Shown here: piece by piece, positions 13,965 to 19,779 of the stretch | Layout of the letters: every line of letters starts with the position of its first letter | Position numbering within the stretch: the first letter of the stretch is position 1 | Virus record (IMG/VR): IMGVR_UViG_3300025701_000679 | Span: 1-20,078 of that record | DNA length: 20,078 nt | Reading direction: 5' to 3' (one strand) | DNA from: a virus | The notes under the pieces: generated by a model | What the model was told of the DNA's origin: nothing | What the model saw: the letters and a program-made list of their open reading frames with translations, nothing else | Databases searched by the model: none | Position numbers and translations under genes: made by a program

Positions 13965-14616
13965 ATACGGCAGCACACGCTATCCTGGAAAGCCGTTAGT
14001 TGCATTAGACAACGTTCCTATGATACGCAGAGTATACGAACGCTGCCGCAAGTCAGGGTATGATGTATACGTGCTTACAGATGACAAACGTATTGCAGAC
14101 AAGTTTGAACCACATCAAGTTATTATTGATTTAGAAGATTACGAAAACGGCACAGAACGATGCGCCGGCGCTGTGGCAATGCGCACACTTGATGACTACG
14201 ATCAGTTTATAAATGTACAGGGTGATATGCCAGATGTAACAGCAGAGCTAATTGAAAAATGCATTGCTAGTTTATCTCAATATGAAGTAAGCACAGTGTA
14301 CACAGCAATGCCGAGTAAAATGCAAAACGATCCTAATTCAGTTAAGATGGTACGTGCAGGCGATCAAGCTCTATGGTTTGGCAGAGGCATGACAGGTTAT
14401 GGAGAATGGCATTTAGGTGTTTATGGATATCGTAAACAAGCTCTGCAAGCATACCCGCACTTGCTTGTAGAAGCAGAAGAACGCATAGAGAAACTTGAAC
14501 AATTGCGTTGGCTAAAAAACGGTTGGCAAATTGGCTGTAAGAGTGTATACTTTAATGGAGTAGAGATTAATACCCCGGAGGATGTTGAAACATGGCAGCA
14601 GAAAAACTTGCAATAA
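13933..14616 (+). CDS. kdsB: CMP-Kdo synthetase (3-deoxy-manno-octulosonate cytidylyltransferase)
   Basis: A 227-residue KdsB that activates Kdo with CTP to give CMP-Kdo, the donor for Kdo transferases. The nucleotide-binding start AILIPARYGSTRYPGKPL (5-22) is diagnostic. It is followed by MIRRVYERC, VLTDDKRIAD, ENGTERCAGAVA (the family SGT-[DE]-R block), FINVQGDMPDV (the GD-x-P metal site, with Met where Glu is usual), HLGVYGYRKQAL and EINTPEDVE near the end. It is about 20 residues shorter than E. coli KdsB, with the loss between LWFGRG and HLGVYGYR. The start ATG at 13933 lies inside kdsA behind GAAGGAGTAGT, a strong ribosome site. KdsC phosphatase is not in the window; host enzymes would have to dephosphorylate Kdo-8-P. 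Confidence 0.94.
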   Translation: MTSTAILIPARYGSTRYPGKPLVALDNVPMIRRVYERCRKSGYDVYVLTDDKRIADKFEPHQVIIDLEDYENGTERCAGAVAMRTLDDYDQFINVQGDMPDVTAELIEKCIASLSQYEVSTVYTAMPSKMQNDPNSVKMVRAGDQALWFGRGMTGYGEWHLGVYGYRKQALQAYPHLLVEAEERIEKLEQLRWLKNGWQIGCKSVYFNGVEINTPEDVETWQQKNLQ

Positions 14617-15059
14617 AAGAAATCCTCAGTTGGATTGACAATGGTGAAAGTGACATCTGGAATCATCTTGAAGACGATCATAAGAAGCAGATTAGTTTTT
14701 GGTTATTAAATAGATACGTCAGTGGTATACAAGGTAGTCGTGAAAAGCAAGAACTTGCTGTGTTTAAAACTAACGAATACTACAACAAACACTTTAACGA
14801 CATTGGTGTTGGCAAAGACACTGGACATCAAAAACTAATGTGGCAGTTGTTGTGTATGTGTGGAAACACAGGCAAGAATGAGTTTCATCCGTGGATTGGT
14901 TTTAAGAAACGTGACGGCAGTACTGGCAAAGCAATGCAACTGCTGGAGAAAATATATCCACATTTAAAGACAGACGAGGTTGAAACACTTGCTAGAATAT
15001 CTACAAAAAAAGAACTCAAGCAACTTGCAGAAGAGCATGAAATTGCAGTCAAACTCTAA
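14592..15059 (+). CDS. Probable sliding-clamp loader small subunit (gp62-like)
   Basis: A 155-residue helical protein resembling the short clamp-loader subunit (gp62-like) of marine T4-like phages. With gp44, that subunit opens the gp45 clamp at primer ends. Supporting pattern: an N-terminal helix followed by ISFWLLNRYVSG (34-45), then LAVFKTNEYYNKHF (55-68), then HQKLMWQLLCMC (79-90). A lysine-rich stretch comes next, and the C-terminal KELKQLAEEHEI ends in a short charged helix. The F/W-x-x-N-R-x-x-S block is the best clue. Length fits small phage versions, though T4 gp62 is longer (187). It overlaps kdsB by 25 bp. The call is by texture and context; gp44 is not in the window to confirm it. 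Confidence 0.5.
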   Translation: MAAEKLAIKEILSWIDNGESDIWNHLEDDHKKQISFWLLNRYVSGIQGSREKQELAVFKTNEYYNKHFNDIGVGKDTGHQKLMWQLLCMCGNTGKNEFHPWIGFKKRDGSTGKAMQLLEKIYPHLKTDEVETLARISTKKELKQLAEEHEIAVKL

Positions 15060-15732
15060 GCCATACAAATGTGAATACTGCGGCAGTAGTTATGTAAGAG
15101 AGTCAACTCTTATGGCGCATTTGTGTGAAAAGAAACGTAGAGCATTACAAAAAGATGAGCGCCGAGTGCGACTAGGCTTTTATGCATTCAATCAATTCTA
15201 TAAACTAAGTGCTGGCGCAAAGAAAGATAAAACATACGAAGAATTTTGTAAAAGCAGTTACTACAATGCATTTGTAAAGTTCGGTAGCTTTGTATCAAAC
15301 GTAAAGCCGTTGTATCCTGAGAAGTATATTAACTATGTTGTTACTAGTGGAGTTAAATTAGATCATTGGTGCAGAGAAGAAATGTATGAAACATACGCTA
15401 CTGAACTTATTAAAAAAGAAGGTGTAGAAACTGCACTTGAACGTAGTATTAATACTATGGTAGAGTGGGCAGAAGAAAACAACAGTGTTTGGAATCATTA
15501 TTTTTTATATGCTAATCCTAACAGAGCAGTATGGCATATCAGAGATGGAAAGATTAGTCCATGGCTGATGCTTAATTGCAAAAGCGGAAAAGAAATGCTG
15601 GGCAATTTTAATGACGAACAGTTGAGCATGATATATAATATTGTAGATCCTAAACACTGGGGAGTACGATTTAAAAGACAAACAGCAGACGTACAATTAG
15701 TAAAAGACGTTGTAAAGGAAAGTAAATTATGA
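15037..15732 (+). CDS. Phage protein with N-terminal C2HC zinc finger
   Basis: A 231-residue protein with a single zinc finger near its start: YKCEYCGSSYVRESTLMAHLC (10-30), with C12, C15, H28 and C30 as presumptive ligands. The rest is an all-helical domain with no recognised catalytic motif. Its texture is FYAFNQFYKL, FVKFGSFVSNVKPLYPEKYINYV, KLDHWCREEMY. I start it at ATG 15037, which overlaps the upstream gene by 23 bp and follows GCAGAAGAGC; the in-frame ATG at 14980 would add residues in deep overlap with the upstream gene. It ends ATGA with the deformylase gene. A nucleic-acid-binding role is suggested by the finger and the basic region KKRRALQKDERRVR right after it. Confidence 0.82.
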   Translation: MKLQSNSKPYKCEYCGSSYVRESTLMAHLCEKKRRALQKDERRVRLGFYAFNQFYKLSAGAKKDKTYEEFCKSSYYNAFVKFGSFVSNVKPLYPEKYINYVVTSGVKLDHWCREEMYETYATELIKKEGVETALERSINTMVEWAEENNSVWNHYFLYANPNRAVWHIRDGKISPWLMLNCKSGKEMLGNFNDEQLSMIYNIVDPKHWGVRFKRQTADVQLVKDVVKESKL

Positions 15733-16226
15733 AACTAATTACATACCCAAATGAAATCTTAGAACGTGAAGTTAAAGATGTTGACTTAGAAAATCCAGGA
15801 TTTGATCCTGTCGAACTTAAAAAAGAAATGGTCGACTTTATGATAGCAAACAACGGCATCGGCCTAAGTGCAAATCAAGTCGGACTTGATGCAAAAGTGT
15901 TTGTTATGGGAGACAGTGTAGAAAATAGTACAATGTGTATTAATCCTACAGTACTACAATACACAGAAGAAACTGTAGACGATATCGAAGGTTGTTTGAG
16001 TTTTCCAAATGTGTTTGTTAAAATTAAACGTCCTAAAGAAATACTTGCAGAATGGTATAATGAAAAATTAGAAAAACAAACTGTAAAGATCGAAGGATAT
16101 AGTGCCAAGTGCTATTTGCATGAATTAGATCATTTGTTAGGTATTACATTTAAAGATCGTGCAAGCAAACTTAAATGGGACATGGCGCAAAAGAAAGCAC
16201 GTAAGTATGAAAAGCAACATGCGTAA
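15729..16226 (+). CDS. def: Peptide deformylase
   Basis: A 165-residue peptide deformylase, which removes the N-formyl group from nascent proteins. All three family motifs are present: GIGLSANQ (43-50), EGCLS (87-91, with C89 as the metal ligand) and HELDH (131-135, with both metal His and the catalytic Glu). The length fits the family, with a C-terminal charged tail rather than the long helix of some bacterial forms. Deformylase genes are known in marine T4-like cyanophages, where they are thought to support processing of phage or photosystem proteins. It is coupled to the zinc-finger gene by ATGA and overlaps the next small gene. The second motif has SFP after EGCL, slightly off the usual SVP, which is tolerated in the family. 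Confidence 0.96.
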   Translation: MKLITYPNEILEREVKDVDLENPGFDPVELKKEMVDFMIANNGIGLSANQVGLDAKVFVMGDSVENSTMCINPTVLQYTEETVDDIEGCLSFPNVFVKIKRPKEILAEWYNEKLEKQTVKIEGYSAKCYLHELDHLLGITFKDRASKLKWDMAQKKARKYEKQHA

Positions 16227-16389
16227 ATTACTAGATGGCACCGAAGTATATGAACTTGATCAAGCAGTTGATCTTGTAATTAAAACTAAAGTACCGATGA
16301 AATGGAAATTAATCGATCGAGAAACTGGTGAGGAATATATAGGACAAACTCCTAAAGAAGACAAGTTTCATTGGAATAAGATATTATGA
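16207..16389 (+). CDS. Small unknown protein after deformylase
   Basis: A 60-residue protein from ATG 16207, or 56 from ATG 16219, both overlapping the 3' end of the deformylase gene. A start at 16159 would overlap it by 68 bp and is less likely. The sequence has LDGTEVYELDQAVDLVIKT, then PMKWKLIDRETGEEYIGQTP and ends FHWNKIL. This suggests one small mixed alpha/beta domain. Its stop is in ATGA overlap with the oxygenase gene. Unknown function; the coupling to both neighbours argues that it is a real gene. Confidence 0.7.
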   Translation: MKSNMRKLLDGTEVYELDQAVDLVIKTKVPMKWKLIDRETGEEYIGQTPKEDKFHWNKIL

Positions 16390-16919
16390 GTGATATTAAA
16401 ATCTACGACAATTTTATTGATAAGACTGTTTTTGAAGAAATGAAAAAGCAAGTACTGAATATCAATTGGCAGTATGGCGATAAGATTGCCAACGATTTAA
16501 ATAATTCTCCTAATTGTGAGGAAAAATACGACTGGCAAATGGCTCATGTTTTTTACAAACATCCGTTTGAAATGTCTGATAATTTTTCTATTATAAATCC
16601 AATTGTACAAATAATACAGCCTGCTATTATGTATAGAGCAAAACTTAATCTTAATCCATGCACTGATAAGATTGTAGAACACGGTTATCATCAAGACTAC
16701 CAGCCAGAATCAGTTGGTAAAATATTTACATCAGCAATTTTCTATCTAAATACTAATAATGGTTATACAAAATTTGAAGACGGCACAATAATATCTAGTA
16801 TTGAAAACAGACTAGTAACATTCCCGTCAACTATGCTGCACACCGGAACTAGCTGTACTGACACAAAATATAGATTAGTTTTAAACTTAGTTTACGTTAA
16901 TGGAAGTTACTTTGCCTGA
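16386..16919 (+). CDS. 2-oxoglutarate/Fe(II)-dependent oxygenase
   Basis: A 177-residue protein of the 2OG-Fe(II) oxygenase superfamily (prolyl-4-hydroxylase-like), the type frequent in marine T4-like phages. The iron-binding HxD is in GYHQDYQP (H102, D104). The distal His is H152 in FPSTMLHTGTS, and R163 in KYRLVLNLVYV would bind 2-oxoglutarate. Between them IFYLNTNNGYTKFEDG is the usual core strand with its Gly/Phe turn. Substrate unknown: protein hydroxylation, nucleic-acid demethylation or small-molecule oxidation are all possible. It is coupled by ATGA to the small gene upstream and overlaps the polymerase-like gene downstream by 20 bp. Confidence 0.9.
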   Translation: MSDIKIYDNFIDKTVFEEMKKQVLNINWQYGDKIANDLNNSPNCEEKYDWQMAHVFYKHPFEMSDNFSIINPIVQIIQPAIMYRAKLNLNPCTDKIVEHGYHQDYQPESVGKIFTSAIFYLNTNNGYTKFEDGTIISSIENRLVTFPSTMLHTGTSCTDTKYRLVLNLVYVNGSYFA

Positions 16920-17472
16920 TATTGATATAGATTTTGCAGATAGAGACATTATACTATCGAAAATACAACACCGTGTAGCAAAGTTAAACACGGGAAAAAA
17001 ACATAATACTGGAGTCTATGCAACAGAGATTCCGCATAATCCTATTGACAACTTGGCCACAGTTGATCATAAGGCAGCAGACGAGCGTGGCTATTTTAAA
17101 CTAGATTTTCTTAATGTAAGCATATACAAAGACGTTAAGAACGAAATACATCTAATAGAACTAATGGAAAGGAAACCAATATGGGAACTACTGGAGCACG
17201 AAGACTTCAGCGAAAGCGTCTTTCATCTAAACGGGCACGGAGCACTGCTGAAGCAATTGAAGCCGCAATCGGTAGAACAATTAGCAGCGACACTAGCTAT
17301 CATTCGACCAGCGAAGAGGCATCTAGCGAACGAGACTTGGGAAACAATAATGAAGGAAGTATGGACAAAGCCGACTGATGGTGCATACTACTTTAAGAAG
17401 GCTCATTCAGTATCCTACGCAATGGCATGCGTAGTACATATGAATTTATTATGTGATCAACTCAGTCTTTAG
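16900..17472 (+). CDS. Miniature DNA polymerase III alpha (DnaE)-like protein
   Basis: A 190-residue protein whose segments follow, in order, short pieces of the bacterial C-family replicative polymerase. LPDIDIDF (5-12) corresponds to the LPDFDVDF motif that supplies two catalytic Asp residues (here D9 and D11). FKLDFLNVSIYKDV (67-80) corresponds to the strand with the third (D69). VFHLNGHGALLKQLKPQSVEQLAATLAIIRP (107-137) parallels the VFQLES..L..L.P..FEDIIALVALFRPG region. YYFKKAHSVSYAMACVVHMNLL (163-184) parallels FNKSHAAAYALVSYQ. The PHP, beta-clamp-binding and OB domains are absent, and the distance between catalytic motifs is far shorter than in DnaE (above 1100 residues). It could be a reduced polymerase, a nucleotidyl transferase or a decoy. 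It overlaps the minus-strand gene tail-to-tail by 11 bp. Confidence 0.75.
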   Translation: MEVTLPDIDIDFADRDIILSKIQHRVAKLNTGKKHNTGVYATEIPHNPIDNLATVDHKAADERGYFKLDFLNVSIYKDVKNEIHLIELMERKPIWELLEHEDFSESVFHLNGHGALLKQLKPQSVEQLAATLAIIRPAKRHLANETWETIMKEVWTKPTDGAYYFKKAHSVSYAMACVVHMNLLCDQLSL

Positions 17473-17833
17473 GTTTTCTTACTAGCTGAACGTTTTTTCT
17501 TTTTACACGCTTAATGGATAGATTGTTTAAGTTTACAACAGGACCTAGTGTTACATTTACATCTTTTGAATTCATTGTCATTATACAATACCGAAAACGT
17601 TCAAATTCTCCTTTTAAGAAAATGTTAATGGGAATCATCCGATTAGATTCCCACCACCAAATATCGCCGAGTTCTAAAAATAAACTTTTATCTTCTTCTG
17701 TGCGTATGCTTGTAAGAACATATACTGAAGTAACATATTGATCTTGATTAGATATGATACCTATATATTCGTTTCCGCCATACTGCAGAATACTTAAAAA
17801 AGGAAAATTTTCTTGTATATCTTTTATTAACAT
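17462..17833 (-). CDS. Unknown protein on the minus strand
   Basis: A 123-residue protein, the second minus-strand gene. It looks beta-rich with one striking conserved-looking core: LELGDIWWWESNRMIPINIF (53-72), then FRYCIMTMNSKDVNV, GPVVNLNNL and a basic C-terminal tail (SIKRVKRKNVQLVRKPKD). The tail is the sort that contacts nucleic acid or virion proteins. Unlike the other gene starts next to promoters here, it has a GGAA ribosome-site-like element 6-7 nt before its ATG on the minus strand, so it is probably translated in the ordinary way. It starts 20 bp from the divergent virion-like gene and overlaps the DnaE-like gene at its 3' end. Function unknown. Confidence 0.78.
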   Translation of the reverse strand: MLIKDIQENFPFLSILQYGGNEYIGIISNQDQYVTSVYVLTSIRTEEDKSLFLELGDIWWWESNRMIPINIFLKGEFERFRYCIMTMNSKDVNVTLGPVVNLNNLSIKRVKRKNVQLVRKPKD

Positions 17834-17841
17834 TAAATTCC

Positions 17842-17849
17842 GATAAATA
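17842..17849 (+). promoter_or_regulatory. Late-type promoter box for the virion-like gene
   Basis: GATAAATA followed by CTTT and the ATG at 17854. It matches NATAAATA, and the 4-nt gap would put the start codon at or next to +1. The gene it would drive looks structural, as expected for late transcription. Confidence 0.62.
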
Positions 17850-17853
17850 CTTT

Positions 17854-18639
17854 ATGCAATTGCTATCAAGATATTTAGTCAAAAATAGAATCACCATCAT
17901 AGCGGATGTGGCAGGATTCATTACGGAGTATAGACCAGTGTATAACAGACAAGTACAAGTATATAAAGGAATAGATAATATCCTAGAATTTAGATTATTA
18001 AACGCAGATCAAAAACCAATTAACACTGAAGGGTATACTCCAAAATTTAGAGCATTTGACGAAACTAATAATTTAGTCTTAGAAAAAGACGGAACAGTAT
18101 TAGATGACGGAAGTACAGCAACTAAAGGGTTGTTTACTGTTACTATCACTGAAAATGAGTTATTAAATTTAAAACAGCAATATTTAAGCTACAACATTTA
18201 TCTTATTGACAGTGCCGGTGATAACATACTAACATATACTGATACACATTTTGGTATGGATTCAATAATAAAAATAAGCACCGAAGCATTTCCTGGTCCA
18301 AAAAATTCTATTAATATCACCTCATTTACCGAAACCGGAGTCAACTCGGGTATATGGACTAGCAGTACATTAGATGCCCAACCTGCTATTAATGGCAATG
18401 AAGCATTACACACCGCAGCAGTGTATACAGCGTCATACAGCGGTGATGTTGTAGTACAGGCTACTCTTGATAACCAAGTAACAGAAAGCACACAGTGGGC
18501 TGATGTAGCTACGTTAACCTTTAGTGGCACAGAAACTACACCAACACCTGTAAACTTTAATGGTGTGTTCAGTCATATACGTTTCAAAACAGATGCCAAC
18601 CCGGCAGATAAAATTACTAAAGTTTTAATTAGAAACTAG
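17854..18639 (+). CDS. Probable virion structural protein, beta-sandwich type
   Basis: A 261-residue protein with the texture of a phage structural or adhesion protein: no catalytic motif, rich in Thr, Ser, Asn, Asp and alternating strands. The N-terminal part (about 1-135) includes FITEYRPVYNRQVQVYKGID, then LEFRLLNADQKPINTEGYTP and GLFTVTITENELLNL. This resembles the Ig-like N-terminal fold found in baseplate or fibre-associated proteins. The C-terminal part (about 150-261) has repeats of the type AAVYTASYSGDVVVQATLDN and TFSGTETTPTPVNFNGVFSHIRFK, suggesting a second jelly-roll-like domain. It starts directly after a late-type box. The next in-frame Met is more than 130 residues away, so this start is required. 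Where in the virion it sits is unknown. Confidence 0.68.
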   Translation: MQLLSRYLVKNRITIIADVAGFITEYRPVYNRQVQVYKGIDNILEFRLLNADQKPINTEGYTPKFRAFDETNNLVLEKDGTVLDDGSTATKGLFTVTITENELLNLKQQYLSYNIYLIDSAGDNILTYTDTHFGMDSIIKISTEAFPGPKNSINITSFTETGVNSGIWTSSTLDAQPAINGNEALHTAAVYTASYSGDVVVQATLDNQVTESTQWADVATLTFSGTETTPTPVNFNGVFSHIRFKTDANPADKITKVLIRN

Positions 18640-18667
18640 TTGACAAACTAAAATACTTTGCTATAAT
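18640..18667 (+). promoter_or_regulatory. Consensus sigma70-type promoter for the primase gene
   Basis: TTGACA at 18640-18645, a 16-bp spacer and TATAAT at 18662-18667: both hexamers match the consensus exactly. The primase ATG at 18674 follows after 6 nt, the same distance as at the 9144 promoter, so transcription should start at or next to the A of ATG. The -35 box begins one base after the end of the preceding gene. Confidence 0.8.
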
Positions 18668-18673
18668 AGTAGT

Positions 18674-19654
18674 ATGAGTATTGTATCCGACACAATTACA
18701 GCACACTTGCCAGCAAAGCGTAAGACTACTCCGAGTGGGTGGACTAGCTTCAATGCCCCCTGCTGTCAACACAACGGCAATACAGCAGACACTAGAGGAC
18801 GCGGTGGACTTATTAGTGAAGGTGATACTGTAAGCTATCATTGTTTTAACTGCGGATACAAAGCAAGCTGGCAACCAGGTAGACCGGTGTCTAACAAGCT
18901 GCGTAAGCTTCTACAGTGGCTCAACTGTACAGATGATACAATAACACGGCTGACCTTTGACGTCATGCGCTTAAACGAAGGCGTTGAGGTAGCAGAGCGC
19001 AAGATAGAACTGCCTACATTTGAAACTGTACCACTACCTCCTGATGCAATTAAAATTACTGATATTACTGATTTCAACAAATTTAGTTTAGCTATCCTTG
19101 AGTATATGGCAGCACGTCATTTAAACTTAGATGATACTGATTATTATTGGAGCCCTAGTCTAGCATATCGTGATAGACTTATCATTCCGTTTTACTATGA
19201 AAAACGTATTGTAGGATGGACTGCTAGAACTATTGCAGCAGATAAAAAGCCCAAGTATCTTATGGAAGTACAGCCTGGATTTGTTTATGGACTAGACGAA
19301 CAAGGATACAACAAAGTATTTGCTATTGTGTGTGAAGGACAGATAGATGCTATTCACGTAGATGGTTGCGCACTAGGCGGTTCAGAGATTAATGATGCAC
19401 AGGCAATGCTTATCAACAAACTCAATAAAGATGTGTTTGTTGTACCTGATAGAGATCATGCTGGTAAAAAATTAGTAGAGCAAGCTATCGAACAAGGCTG
19501 GGGCGTTAGCATGCCTGAATGGAGTCAGGAAATTAATGATATAGGCGATAGTGTTGATAAGTACGGAAGACTATATACACTATACAGCATTGCTAGTGCT
19601 GCTGAAACTAGCCCACTTAAAATTAGACTGAGAGCAAAAAAATGGTTCGTATGA
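18674..19654 (+). CDS. DNA primase, T4 gp61 type
   Basis: A 326-residue primase that makes RNA primers for lagging-strand synthesis with the replicative helicase. The N-terminal zinc-binding domain shows C30/C31-x-x-H (CCQH, 30-33) and C57-x-x-C60 (YHCFNCGYKASW). A TOPRIM catalytic domain follows: IVCEGQIDAI (218-227) with the conserved Glu E221, and VVPDRDHAG (256-264) with the D-x-D pair D259 and D261. The segment LIIPFYYEKRIVGWTARTI (169-187) before the TOPRIM is also typical. T4 gp61 is 342 residues, so the length fits. The gene has its own consensus promoter with no 5' leader. It ends ATGA with a very small gene. Confidence 0.93.
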   Translation: MSIVSDTITAHLPAKRKTTPSGWTSFNAPCCQHNGNTADTRGRGGLISEGDTVSYHCFNCGYKASWQPGRPVSNKLRKLLQWLNCTDDTITRLTFDVMRLNEGVEVAERKIELPTFETVPLPPDAIKITDITDFNKFSLAILEYMAARHLNLDDTDYYWSPSLAYRDRLIIPFYYEKRIVGWTARTIAADKKPKYLMEVQPGFVYGLDEQGYNKVFAIVCEGQIDAIHVDGCALGGSEINDAQAMLINKLNKDVFVVPDRDHAGKKLVEQAIEQGWGVSMPEWSQEINDIGDSVDKYGRLYTLYSIASAAETSPLKIRLRAKKWFV

Positions 19655-19779
19655 TAAAGAAGATATTAAAAAAGATATGGGAATGGATAACATGGCCCTA
19701 CTACAAAGTCAAAGAAGAAATTAAATTCCGTAAACGCATGAAAGAGCTACGGGAAAAAGACCCGTTTATCTATAAATGA
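19651..19779 (+). CDS. Tiny basic protein ending in DPFIYK
   Basis: A 42-residue protein (45 if read from ATG 19642). It begins MIKKILKKIWEWITWPYYK and ends KELREKDPFIYK. It is strongly basic and aromatic and would form an amphipathic helix that could lie on a membrane or bind nucleic acid. I prefer ATG 19651 because it gives an ATGA overlap with the primase stop. The stop in turn overlaps the ATG of the carbamoyltransferase gene as ATGA, so it is squeezed exactly between two coupled genes, which is good evidence that it is translated. No function assigned. Proteins of this look with a D-P-F-x-Y end seem familiar from marine T4-like phages, but I cannot verify that here. Confidence 0.72.
   Translation: MIKKILKKIWEWITWPYYKVKEEIKFRKRMKELREKDPFIYK

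Noticed and set aside
18198-18530. A 110-aa minus-strand open frame inside the virion-like gene
   Set aside because: The plus frame has a promoter, a start and a coherent beta-rich protein; the minus frame has no ribosome site or recognisable content.
19771-19778. TATAAATG just before the carbamoyltransferase start, resembling a late box
   Set aside because: The last base of the box is wrong, and it overlaps the ATG itself, so transcription would begin inside the gene; it also encodes the IYK end of the tiny gene.
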